In this document: piece after piece, positions 1 through 9,212 of the stretch
Layout of the letters: the number at the start of each line of letters is the position of its first letter
Numbering within the stretch: the first letter of the stretch is position 1
Source of the DNA: Dermacentor variabilis
Lineage: Eukaryota; Arthropoda; Arachnida; Ixodida; Ixodidae
Direction: 5' to 3'
Length of the DNA: 64,000 nt
NCBI RefSeq assembly: GCF_050947875.1
Contig: NC_134570.1
Location: forward strand, 229,819,265-229,883,264
Program-made: the position numbers and the translations under genes
The notes under the pieces: generated by a model
The model's input: only the letters and a program-made list of their open reading frames with translations
The model's database searches: none
What the model was told of the DNA's origin: nothing

Positions 1-2
1 CT

Positions 3-2109
3 GACATTGCGAAGGAATTTGGCATACAGCCATCTACTTTGTCAACTGTATTGAAAAACAAGGAAGCTGTGCTTGATGGCTTTGAAAAGAGCTTCTCGGC
101 GAGGAGAAAGAGGAATTGTGATTCTATATAACCCGAAGCGGAAAGTGCACTCCTACAGTGGCTGAAGAACGCCAAGAGTGCAAATTTTCCCTTACATTGT
201 CCTGCACTTCCTGCAAAATCCAAAGCTCTCGCACTCCAAAGGGCGCCACAAAGTGCAGCAATGACTGGCTTGAGCGATTCAAGAAATGACACAGCATGAC
301 CTCGAAGTTGATTGTTGGTGAAAGCGCAGCTGTGAACTTCGAAGCTGTAGATGTATGGCGCCAACATTGGCTCCAAGCTTTACTTGAAAAGTATGAAGAC
401 AGAGACATCTGCATCCTAGATGAGGCTGCATTTTTCTACTAGATGCTACCTAATCACACGTTCCTAATCACTACTGCTGGCGGATCCTCATCTGAGCAAA
501 ACAGAGCAAGGCGCTTGTCACGGTGCTGTTTGGTGCCAATGCAACAGTTGATGACAAGCTTCCCTTGTTGATACTGGGGAAGGCGGAGAAGGCGCGGTAC
601 TTCCGTAATGCAACTACTGTGTTTACTCGAACCTAGGCCGGCCCCAATTCTAAGCCGACCCCCGAATGTCTGAAGCCCGAAAAAATTTAAAAACTTACCT
701 TGAATGTAATCTTAACAAAAAAGTGAAGATGGCATTCACAAAATTAGAACATCATTTATTTAATATGAACATGCCCAACTCACTCTACATCATGATCGCT
801 GCTAGCCTTATATGCATGCTCATACGCTTGCGGATACGCGTATGCTCACGGCCGCGCGCCCACACATGTGCAGACAGTGCAGCACAGCTCGTACATGTTA
901 AAACACAGCGCAATCTTGGTGAACAGCTCCTCTCTGTAATCGTGCGCTTATCTTCCTTATCGCTGTCATCTTCTTGTTGTGGCACACGCAAAAAGAATCG
1001 CCTATTGCCCCCTCCAACAATGGACGTTTTTCTCACCGATGCCGAAGTTCCACCCAGCTTGAACTTTCATGATGCCTCTGCGGCTAGCACAACTTTTCGT
1101 TTGAAAGCAACACTATAGTGACATCGCCTGTCAAGTGCCATTATGATAACGCCACACCGCACGCCAATATGACACAACTCAAAATGGTGACGTCGCTCGT
1201 GTATTTCAATTGGCTACTGGTGTGGCAGTAGTGGCTGCAGCACTGATTTTTCTAGATGGCGCTAGCTATGCACCATATTTATCATTTTCAATTGCAAACT
1301 GGCGCCTTTTTTAAAATCCTTGAATCTAAGCCAACCCTTGAGTTTGGCATATGATTATGTGAAAAAAAAAAAAAAAACGATTGGCCTAGATTCGTATAAA
1401 TACGATATTCTCAAGAACTGCATCTACAAAAGTAACAAGCTAGCATGGATGACTGCTGCTACTTTTTAAGACTACATACGCCTTCTGGATAGACTGTTCG
1501 ACGCAAAGAATTCATATTATAATTATTTTCATAATTCACAATCTCGACAACCTCGAGGCGATCACTGTAGAATTTTCGCCTGCAAACATTCGCGGTACCG
1601 ATGGATCAGGGCATCCTTAAAACCACCCGGAAGCTGCATGTACTGCAAGACTCTCTTGCAGCGCATGCTCACAGTGTATGCCGCCAGCAAGAGGTACGAC
1701 ATTGATTTGCTTGGTGCGATCCATTTGCTGAACTTTTCATGGAAAGAGTGCACCTTCGAAGGTTGCCAACTGCTTTGCGCAAGCCGGCTCTTTCCACGCC
1801 ATCAGTGACCTTGACGATGACCGAACTTGCAGCGATCTGTACGAGGCTGTTCATAAAATTGCTTGCCAAGAGGTAGAAGATCACTTCGAGACATTCGCGT
1901 TGGCTGACACTGCTGCTCCCTTGGTCGCTCCAGCGATGGATGTGGAGATACTAATTGACACTGTTGGTGGCCCCGATGAGGATGAAGAGCCGGCAGACGA
2001 AGAGCTATGTGAAGTGCCAATTATGGTGCAGACACGGGAGTACTTATGCCTGCTGCGAAATAAGGTTGAATGTGTGGGTGGCACCACGGCCTCATGCAAT
2101 GCTTGGTAA
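3..2109 (+). pseudogene. Tigger/pogo transposase pseudogene A, split by a MITE
   Basis: Remnant of a pogo/Tigger (Tc1-mariner superfamily) DDE transposase with a CENP-B-type DNA-binding region. The window opens inside the helix-turn-helix (frame 3: DIAKEFGIQPSTLSTVLKNK, then a CENP-B-like segment LLQWLKNAKSANFPL). After a frameshift near 270 the first catalytic aspartate block reads CILDEAAFFY, followed by a stop, then KLPLLILGKAEKARYFRN. The frame is cut by an inserted element at about 627-1402. It resumes at about 1405 with NKLAWMTAATF, matching the next transposase block. The C-terminal acidic domain (DEDEEPADEELCEVPIM) runs to the stop at 2107-2109. There are at least three stops and several frameshifts, so it is inactive. 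The CENP-B fold and DDE family are established knowledge; the alignment is by eye. Confidence 0.85.
627..1402. mobile_element. MITE-like element inside Tigger A
   Basis: A block of about 775 bp interrupts the Tigger A frame. Its ends are imperfect inverted repeats: CTCGAACCTAGGCC at the left and, on the complementary strand, CGAATCTAGGCC at the right. Both are next to TA, which suggests a Tc1/mariner-type TA target duplication. A second motif (TCTAAGCCGACCCCCGA near 651, TCTAAGCCAACCCTTGA near 1324) occurs near each end in direct orientation. The open frames inside (666-1118 + and 785-1036 -) have no recognisable domain and look fortuitous. The exact edges are uncertain by a few bases. Confidence 0.6.
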
Positions 2110-2300
2110 AATTAGAACAGGGGTTGCTCGTGCCCGGTAAGAACTTGAAACAGCCAAAGCTCACTGCTTTTTAAAGTTTTGCTTCACTGAATACATTGTA
2201 TTTTAACTTCCTCGCAATTGTTCTACAATTAAAGCTCAACTGTAGCTCTTCTCGAGGAGTCGCTTATATCAAATTACTGCTTATAAAGAATTTTTTTTGC

Positions 2301-2335
2301 CGTCCTGCTGACTGTGCTATAATGAGGGATTACTG
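2301..2335 (+). mobile_element. 3' terminal inverted repeat of Tigger A
   Basis: Read on the minus strand, this end begins CAGTAATCCCTCATTATAGC and is followed outward by TA (2336-2337), the usual Tc1/mariner target dinucleotide. It resembles the ends of Tigger B (CAGTCGAGCCCGCTTATAAT) and Tigger C (CAGTCGAACCCGACTATATC) in this window. The partner left end lies outside the window. Confidence 0.7.
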
Positions 2336-2369
2336 TACTGTGACGTTGGTAGGAGTGGGCTAAACTAAA

Positions 2370-3330
2370 GCGATGTAGAGATGAAGCTCATAGAACATAA
2401 ACTCTCGTCAGGGTAAAAGCCAGTCTGCTTTATTGCTGCTGCTGCTTTAGAGACTTTGTTGAGAGACAGGGCCTTTCGAGATGGAGTCATGCCATTGCAC
2501 AGTGTAACAGGAAGTTCAGCAGTGGCATAGAGTGCTTGAATGTGAACTTGCCACATGCAAGGCAAAAGAAGAGATGGTCAAAGACGATGGAGGTAGAAGG
2601 CTTTGGACGAAAGCCGGCTTGAGGCGGTCATTGGAGATTGCGAACGTCTTCCCATTATGATCTAAGAAGAGATGGGGTCGGTGTACAGCAGCTGAAAAGA
2701 ACGTCGATTGGAGTCCACCCAGAGAAACACATACACCGAGTCTTGAAGATCGCTGAATATAAGGGGTGCGTATTGACGAGCTTTGGTCGGTGTTGTATGA
2801 ATACTAGAGAACAGATTGATCAAGTACTGGTTGTACTGCTTATTGTCAGACATGGTCTCGGGTGTAGGGCAGAAAATTTCAGCAGGCAGGCAAAGAGACA
2901 TGTTGTACACAAAATGGGAAGGAGAGCAGAAGAGATCTTTGATGGCTGTGGGATGCCCCTGAAGGACCATGGGCACAGTTGTGACCCACTGATCAAGAAT
3001 GCTGTGAGCCGTGAGGGCAGCCTTCAGTAGGGGGTGAAACTGCTCTGCCAAACTGTTATTTTGTGAATGCTAGGCCGTGGTCTTGAAACATTAGATTCCG
3101 AGGTAACTCACGAACTAGCAGAAGAGCACGGACTCAAATTGACGACTACTGTCAGCAATTGTTTCTGTGGGAATGGCAAGATGAGCAATCCATGCAGATA
3201 TGGAGGTCGAAGCGACAGTTTTGGAAGTAGTGCCCTGTAATGGCATCGCCTCAGGCCACTGGGTGAATCTTTCTACGATGGTGCGAATACAGAACCCCAC
3301 TGGTACGTTTTTCATGGGACCATAAAAAAA
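2370..3330 (-). pseudogene. Ty3/Gypsy integrase C-terminal fragment (G1)
   Basis: Minus-strand remains of a Ty3/Gypsy integrase. Reading down from about 3300 the core begins RFTQWPEAMPLQGTTSKTVA, with an altered second catalytic block (ETIADSSRQFESVLF in place of the usual I-x-D-x-G-x-Q-F). After a frameshift the region VEQFHPLLKAALTAH continues through the conserved post-core part (WVTTVPMVLQGHPTAIKD), and the C-terminal domain SNDRLKPAFVQS ends near 2600. Several stops and frameshifts are present. No LTR, primer-binding site or RT was found next to it, so it is a fragment. It is distinct in sequence from the neighbouring Gypsy fragment at 3.7-4.4 kb. Confidence 0.8.
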
Positions 3331-3714
3331 AGAAAGCTTAGGAGCCAGGAAACATAAGTGCCAGGAAACTGGAAAAATAGACAATTTTTCCACACAATTT
3401 TATTTTATTTACGTTTGAAAACAGTCGCAGTTTCACCCGAAAGACAAAGCACCACTTACATTAGTTAATTAGCAGACATCTATATAAAGTAAAGATAGTA
3501 AACTTGTACACATTCACTTATTAACTTAACTAACAAGCATAGTGTCAGCGCACTCAAGCAAACATGAACACATCACACTCGATAACCGTGGACACTCGCT
3601 GTCTGACACTCGTTGTCTGACACTGAAGGAGTGTGCTGATCTGGGCTGGTTGGTAGGTCGTTAGGATGGGATCAAACACTGCTTAGATAGGTTGAAGCGT
3701 ACTAAACTGTGCTC
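3331..3714. other. Unassigned spacer, possible truncated retroelement
   Basis: AT-rich DNA between two Gypsy fragments. It opens near 3398 with a T-rich run (TTTATTTTATTTACG), as expected if a tailed element was inserted on the minus strand. A short imperfect direct repeat (ACTCGCTGTCTGACACT / ACTCGTTGTCTGACACT) lies at 3593-3625. No coding signal was recognised. Confidence 0.4.
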
Positions 3715-4410
3715 CTACATCTGAGACGATTGTGTCCAGCAGTCCTTGTGCTGCAAATAGCCTCTGCAGTGCTCCAGTCACAGTGAGTAACGTCATCGCC
3801 GACACCCGAATGACCTTGAGCTATTTTTACCTGGAAGGTCTCCCACTCAAATGGCCCGGCAAAATCTACTTGCAGCCAGGAGGATGGCATTCGGGTGGTC
3901 TCCCAATGGTGGTCTGGTCCCCATGGCATCTCTGGCTGCATCTCCTGACATGCCTGGCACTTCAAAGAACCCATTCTTTGATAGTAGTATCTATTCCAGG
4001 CCACCACATGTAGCTGTGAGCGAGTGATTTCATCCTGACGATGCCTGAGCGTCCTGTGTGCAGGTTTCCAAGTACATGAAAAAGTAACTTTTCTGGTGCC
4101 ACTACCCTATCACCCCACAGCAAAACAACCCTTGTGAATAGACAGTTCATGTTGCTGTAAAATGAATGGCTTGAATTCGGCGTTAACATGGTACCTTGGA
4201 CAGCCCTTCCATGCCCAGTTCAACACAGGTGGCTATGTCCGCCGCATTGAGCGGGGGCTCCAGGATCATATTCAACAACATAACAACCTCTGCTGGATTG
4301 GAGTTATCCTACTGCAATTGCAGCTGAGGCAGCCTGCTGAGGCCATCCGCATGGACCAACTTTCGTCCAAGTCGTTGGACTATGGAATACCGGTAGCCAT
4401 TTAAAAAAAT
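3715..4410 (-). pseudogene. Ty3/Gypsy RNase H end and integrase N-terminal fragment (G2)
   Basis: Minus-strand Gypsy pol fragment. From about 4400 downward it shows the end of RNase H (RLGRKLVHADGLSRLPQ) and a degraded linker. The integrase zinc-binding region follows (LHTGRSGIVRMKSLAH, WWPGIDTTIKEWVLKCQACQ, giving the HHCC pattern). Next comes the first core block (WLQVDFAGPFE) and, after a frameshift, the second (RLFAAQGLLDTIVSDVGAQF). The match to Gypsy integrase is clear by motif order. Stops and frameshifts throughout show it is dead, and no LTRs are seen. Confidence 0.8.
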
Positions 4411-4438
4411 GGACCAACGCACCATATGTGGCGACATT

Positions 4439-4508
4439 ATTGGCGTCTGATGGTTGGGAATGAACAAGCTGAGCAGTGGCATATTTATTTATTTATTTAC
4501 TTATTATA
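4439..4508. repeat. Short (TTTA)n tail next to Tigger B
   Basis: A run of TTTATTTATTTATTTACTTATTA sits immediately left of the Tigger B terminus at 4509. It may be the (AAAT)n tail of a very short minus-strand LINE. Nothing more can be assigned. Confidence 0.4.
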
Positions 4509-4664
4509 CAGTCGAGCCCGCTTATAATGAACCTGAGCGTTATGCGGCGTCTCTTCATTATACCCCGAAGTTGTAGTAAGTGGACGACAGCTTAAGCAGA
4601 AAAAAAAGTGGCTAGTGAGAACACAAAATTTATTTCTTTGCTAAGAAGTTTGTGAGGCTCATCT

Positions 4665-5261
4665 GGGGCCATATTCTGAAACGTTCGCCTTCCATGATAG
4701 TCACGTTCAATAAATCAAGCGACTGCTTACCCGTGACGTCACTGTTCACTACCAACAAGCGCTCTCAAACGCTTCACATTGCATGAGAGACCGTGCCATG
4801 CAAGTGCAGAGTGGTTGGGGTGCGTTGTTTTCAAGTGTAGTGGCCGCAGTACAGCTACTGCGCACTGACTACGGTTGGCTACTGTTGCTTTAGGTAAAGT
4901 AAATTGAAAAAGGAAGTGTGAAATGTTTTATTTGAAATGAATCAACAAATATTGCTGCGAAACAACGCATGTAAGACGCCACCTCTGACTACTAGAAACT
5001 GAGGCTCTGACTACTATAAACTACCACCTCTCATATCTACTACACTCCACCACCAACCAAATGCCAAAAGACGTGTTCCTCTGTTCACTAAATTTCGAGA
5101 GCACTCATCGACACCACGACGTTAAAATGACGTAGGCCGAACTACTAGATAGTGCTGTTTATTTTCCAGTTTTGCTAAAACAGCCAATCCGTGCGGGCCA
5201 TTAGTGGTGGCGTGGCCAAGGCGATAGTTTCGTGGAAGATGAACATTTCAGAATACGGGCC
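4665..5261. mobile_element. MITE with GGGCC...ATTCTGAA ends inside Tigger B
   Basis: The ends form an imperfect inverted repeat of about 28 bp. The left begins GGGGCCATATTCTGAAACGT. The right, read on the complementary strand, begins GGCCCGTATTCTGAAATGTT. The internal 540 bp has no coding capacity and includes near-repeats of CTCTGACTACTA. It lies between the Tigger B 3' terminus and its transposase frame, so it is a secondary insertion. The superfamily is not certain, and I could not fix a target duplication. Confidence 0.7.
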
Positions 5262-5294
5262 TCGTTTATGCAGTGTAGATCCGATGAAGGCGGT

Positions 5295-6777
5295 CTCCAG
5301 TTTATTTAACGCAGAAGCGTGATCTTCGCTGAGGCCCTTAGCATAGTCAAGTTACCCGAGGCTCTCTATGTAGCCCATTGCTACAGGCAGACTTATGGGT
5401 GCTGGCTCCGAAGTTTCGTTGTCATCAGATTCCTCCACATTACTCTGCGCTTGCACTTTGCAAGTGATGCCCTCATCTGCGCACGGTTCAGCAATATCAG
5501 CACCTTCATCAGCAGAATTAAAGTCATCCGTACCGGTGTTGTAGCCCCCCATGTCGGAGTGGATGATGCGCTGCCACAAATCGCTGCAGGACTGATCATC
5601 TTTGGGAGCATCAGGCTCAGCATTAGGCACTGCATTGATGAAGCTGGCCTTGCGGAAACACTTCTGCAAGGATTTAAAAATTCTCGGGTCCACCCAGACC
5701 GCCTTCACCATCTCAATGGCTGAATACACGGAAACTAGAAGCCGTAAGTTCGCAACCGAGCGGTCAACAGCGATAAACAAGTGCCCCACTATGTGGCGCC
5801 TATACGGTGCCTTAAATGCACATATTATGCCGAAATCAAGCCGCTGCACTTTCGAAGTGGTATTGGGTGGCAGAAAAGCGAAGTTCGCATATTGTACGCT
5901 GAGCTGTTGTCAAGCACGAGCAGCACGCGCCTTCCTTGCCTCTGCATGTCGCGGTCAAACTCGGCTAGCTACTCTGCGAATAAATTACGCGTCGTCCGCG
6001 CCTTAGTATTGCGCCTGTAGTGCACAGGTACATGGCTCCAAAACCAATGCAGCTTCTTTGATTTCCGATTACAGAGGACACGCCCCGGTTCCTGCCATCC
6101 ATATTAGTGCTCAGAAGTACTGTAACGCGCACTTTACTGTGCTTGCCACCAGCACATGAGGCTACTTTCATGGTGTGCATCTTGTCCAGCAGCATATGAT
6201 AAAATAACGCAGGTTTGTCTGTGTTGTACACGTCCTGCTCCGCGTAGCTTGCAGTAATGGCTCGGTTTCTTATAAGCCATGTGGCAACGTCTTGGTCACT
6301 TACAGAAGCTGCCTCTCTGACAATCGATTCAAAAACAATCCCATGCTGCACTTTGAATCGTGTTTGAATCGTGCACTTTGAATTCTAAATTGGCGGGTTT
6401 ATGTAGCCAGCCATTGCCGGGCTGAAATCTGGAAATTCCAGCAGGAATGCGAAGTTTTTGGCTTTGCCTTGCTCCATTGATTCACTTATCGGAATGTTGC
6501 GAGTCTGTGCGTTGGCGAACCACTTAAGCAGCGCGTCCTCTACGTCCGCATTGGTGGCCTTCCGCAGGCGCTTTCTGTTCGTTGAGTCGGTGGCAGAGCT
6601 GGCGACCTTTTCCTTGTTCTTTAGAATCATCAAGATGGTTGATTTAGATACGTACTTCCTCACCAACTGGCAGTTTTTAGCACCTTGAGACACTTCCTTC
6701 AAAATTTCTGGCTTCGTTGACATGTTCAGCGCTTTTCGTTTCGTGACCGCTGCAGGCATGGCATTCCTGTCTTCCAT
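5295..6777 (-). pseudogene. Tigger/pogo transposase pseudogene B
   Basis: The start is the ATG at 6777. The N-terminus carries the pogo helix-turn-helix (EILKEVSQGAKNCQLVRKYV, then KSTILMILKNKEKV) and a CENP-B-type segment (DALLKWFANAQTRNIPIS). A frameshift follows at about 6385. The DDE core then includes NTDKPALFYHMLL (first D), VLLVLDNSSA (second D) and, in another frame, LPPNTTSKVQRLDFG. The C-terminal acidic tail (EESDDNETSEP) ends near 5352. At least three frame changes make it inactive. Domain order and spacing fit a normal Tigger transposase of about 450-500 residues. Confidence 0.85.
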
Positions 6778-7498
6778 ATTGAATTAAACTCGAGCCCGCC
6801 TAAAACGAAGCGCGGAAGCATGGAGACTACTAGTGTGGAGAGGTGTGCTTTGCGGTAATGGCCAGAAAATAAAACTTCTTAACTTCCGCCATAAATGCTT
6901 TAGCAGGCGCCATTGCATGCACGCCGAGACAGCAAAGGAGTTGCAAGAAAGAGTGAGGAGAGGGGAGCGGAGTTGCGAGGACGGGCGGGAGGGCGATTTT
7001 GGAAGCTGCACGCCGACACTCTTGGGCAGGATGTTACGGTGGGGAGAGTGTAGAGGGGCACAAAATGGATAGTTCACATTAGAGTAGGCTTGGGAAGACA
7101 GGCCGCATGCAAAGTGTTGGAGGTCGTCATTATTTCGCATCGCGGCGGCGGGTTTATGCCGTCCATTCACTGTAACCGATCGGCAGGGTTCAAAGGCACT
7201 CGTTATACGTGCAATTTTATGCCATTGAAATAATATATGTTGTTGCAGGAAGAAAGCAGGCCCACGAGTGTAAAATAACGTATATTTACGACTGGCGTAT
7301 ATGGCGTTCAGGCAACTGCCAGACTTCGTCTTCGTCTAGTCCAATTCAACTTCTTCATTCCCTTCACCGTAACATCACCCCCCCGGCGGAGTAGCTCCGT
7401 CCCGGTGCAAGTTATAGAGCCTCACTTAATGGGGGGACATAGGGCTTAAGCCTGGTGACGTGAACAACATCGCTGGTGACGTTGCGATGCACTGAAGG

Positions 7499-9046
7499 CT
7501 AACCGACTGGGGCGATCTCGTATGTCACGTCGGACAGTTGGCTTAAGATCTGGTACGGACCAGAATACCGGGAAAGTAGTTTTTCCGCCTGATGAAAGTA
7601 GATTCCGCCTGATGCCTTCGGTACTGCGACCAGACCGGCACACCATGGCGTCGGCTCGGTAATGCGCCTGATGACACCTTGTTTTTCCATCTGGTCCAGC
7701 TCCTCCTTTACCTGGTTGTACAGAGGAATGGGAATTCTGCGAGGTACACTGAGAGCAAATGGCCTGGCATTTGGCTTGAGTCGAATAGTGTACTCCTTCC
7801 CTACAGTACCAAGCCCTTCGAAGATGTCCTGGCCAGGAGTTGCGTCGCTTGCAGAGCTAGCTTGCTTTTCAGGTCGCTGTGCGGCGTCGATGAACTTCAC
7901 GACTCCCAATGCGAGGATAGCAGGGTAGCCTAGTAGAGGTGTAGACTGCGAAGGCATGACGTACACTGACTGTACACAGGTGCGGCTCTTCCACTCCAAC
8001 GTAGCTGTGAATTGGCCTGTTACTTTCAACGGGCAATTTCCTGGACCGGTGAGAAGACCCTCCGGTTTTTCGAGTCGCGACGGTACTCCTGAAAAAGTGC
8101 TTGGAATGACGGTAACTTCTGCTCCTGAGTCGACCTTGAATTTGAGTGGGACTCCATTCACGTGGACCCAAACAAACTTAGCCTTTGCCTCTTGACTGCT
8201 CTTGACAGCATGCATCTCGATGGCATGTGACTGTCGGCTTTGCGTGCGCTGTTTGGCTAAGCAAACTGCTTCGAAGTGTCCTTTCTTTTTGCAAAACTTG
8301 CAAACAGCTTTTGTGGCAGGACAAAATTTCCGCTGATGCTCATCTCGTCCGCAGAAGTGACACGATCTGTGCGCGCCGGCGAGGAGCGTTTCTCTTGCTG
8401 CCGACGCTTGATTACGTGACGGCCTTCTCGTTGGCCTGTGTTTCGCTACGTCAACGGCGACTGGCCCAGATAACTGGCTTTCTCGTTCATGTTTTTCTCG
8501 TTCCGCATCTTCGTGCAGCCGTGCATGCAGAAGCGTTTTATCGAGCGTCAAGTCAGAAGTACGGCAGAGTTGCTCCGATAACCTGCTATCCAGCAGACCA
8601 ACAATAAATAGGTCTCGAACGAGCCTGTCCTCAACGGACGCTGAGCCGTAGTTGCATCTTTTTACCATGTTTCGCAACGTGGAATAAAAGGCATCGACGC
8701 TCTCGTCTTCTTGCTGCGTCCGCTTGTGAAAACGAGAACTCTTGTGAACTTCGTTTAGCGGGTGCACGAAATACGAGGTGAACTTGCTTTTAACAACGCT
8801 GTGCGACTGAACTTCTTCGGCCGACAAGTTGAAAGACGCCAACACGCGTCGACCTTGAACACCCATGCAATAAAGAAGCGTTCGTACCCGAACCTCGTCG
8901 GTAGCTTGGTGCAATCCTGTAGCGTAGGCATAGTCCTCGAACTGCTCAATCCAGGTAGACCATGCACTTGGGTCGGCGAAGTCGAAGCTCGATGGCTGCT
9001 GCAGTCCAGGTACCCCGGCAAACACAGCGTCCAGCTTGTTCGCCAT
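7499..9046 (-). CDS. Gypsy A Gag-protease with RT start fused to integrase C-terminus
   Basis: A single 515-codon frame that makes a Gag-like protein fused to a pol remnant. It contains a retrotransposon Gag region (about residues 20-180), two zinc knuckles (CHFCGRDEHQRKFC and CKFCKKKGHFEAVC) and an aspartic protease active site (VDSGAEVTVIP). The first part of RT follows (RRIPIPLYNQVKEELDQM ... EPTPWCAGLVAVPKASGG). The frame then jumps straight into the integrase C-terminal GPY-type motif (YSGPYQILSQLSDVTYEIAP). RT palm, RNase H and the integrase core, roughly 800 or more residues in the family, are missing. A stop at 7499 precedes a short in-frame tail. The start is the ATG just after the PBS. 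Gag and protease look intact, so it could be a Gag donor but not an autonomous element. Expression is unknown. Confidence 0.8.
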   Translation of the reverse strand: MANKLDAVFAGVPGLQQPSSFDFADPSAWSTWIEQFEDYAYATGLHQATDEVRVRTLLYCMGVQGRRVLASFNLSAEEVQSHSVVKSKFTSYFVHPLNEVHKSSRFHKRTQQEDESVDAFYSTLRNMVKRCNYGSASVEDRLVRDLFIVGLLDSRLSEQLCRTSDLTLDKTLLHARLHEDAEREKHERESQLSGPVAVDVAKHRPTRRPSRNQASAARETLLAGAHRSCHFCGRDEHQRKFCPATKAVCKFCKKKGHFEAVCLAKQRTQSRQSHAIEMHAVKSSQEAKAKFVWVHVNGVPLKFKVDSGAEVTVIPSTFSGVPSRLEKPEGLLTGPGNCPLKVTGQFTATLEWKSRTCVQSVYVMPSQSTPLLGYPAILALGVVKFIDAAQRPEKQASSASDATPGQDIFEGLGTVGKEYTIRLKPNARPFALSVPRRIPIPLYNQVKEELDQMEKQGVIRRITEPTPWCAGLVAVPKASGGIYFHQAEKLLSRYSGPYQILSQLSDVTYEIAPVG

Positions 9047-9063
9047 TAGAGAGAGCGAACGGC

Positions 9064-9212
9064 GACCACTTCTGACACCATGTACGCTGTGGGGTGCTGA
9101 CAGACGCTAGCCGCGTCTACGCAAGTGACTCGGAGCCGCCTTGACCGAACGAATGCTCACACCTTTATTCCACAACCACATATATAGAACGCATGGTGCG
9201 TAGCGCCCTCTA
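9064..9212 (-). repeat. Truncated 5' LTR and PBS of Gypsy A
   Basis: On the minus strand the LTR end ...GCGTACA is followed directly by TGGTGTCAGAAGTGG, a primer-binding-site arrangement common in Gypsy elements. GGAATAAAGG lies inside as a polyadenylation-signal candidate. Upstream LTR sequence is lost at the LINE copy 1 junction. Confidence 0.65.

Larger units (their letters stand above)
4509..7172 (-). mobile_element. Tigger B, pogo-type DNA transposon
   Basis: The left end reads TA|CAGTCGAGCCCGCTTATAAT. A possible right end is CATTCACTG|TA at 7164-7174, which gives a TA duplication and the CAGT-type terminus of this group. The element holds a broken transposase on the minus strand (about 5295-6777) and a 600-bp MITE near its 3' end. 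A second copy of the terminal motif, ACTCGAGCCCGCC, occurs at 6788 in the same orientation as the left end. The alternative is therefore that this terminus is internal to a rearranged copy. The left end is well supported; the right end is only plausible. Confidence 0.6.
7175..9212 (-). mobile_element. Gypsy A, internally deleted LTR retrotransposon
   Basis: The order on the minus strand is as follows. A partial 5' LTR at 9081-9212 ends GCGTACA and has AATAAA on the minus strand. A primer-binding-site-like TGGTGTCAGAAGTGG abuts it at 9066-9080. Then come a gag-protease-RT frame (9046-7499), a polypurine tract at about 7375-7391, and the start of a 3' LTR (TGTTACGGTGAAGGG) from 7374. The 5' LTR is cut at 9212 by LINE copy 1, and the 3' LTR appears cut near 7175. 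Because the two LTR pieces do not overlap, they cannot be compared for dating. Confidence 0.75.

Noticed and set aside
666..1118. 150-codon + strand frame
   Set aside because: It sits wholly inside the MITE, has no domain, and overlaps an antisense frame of similar length.
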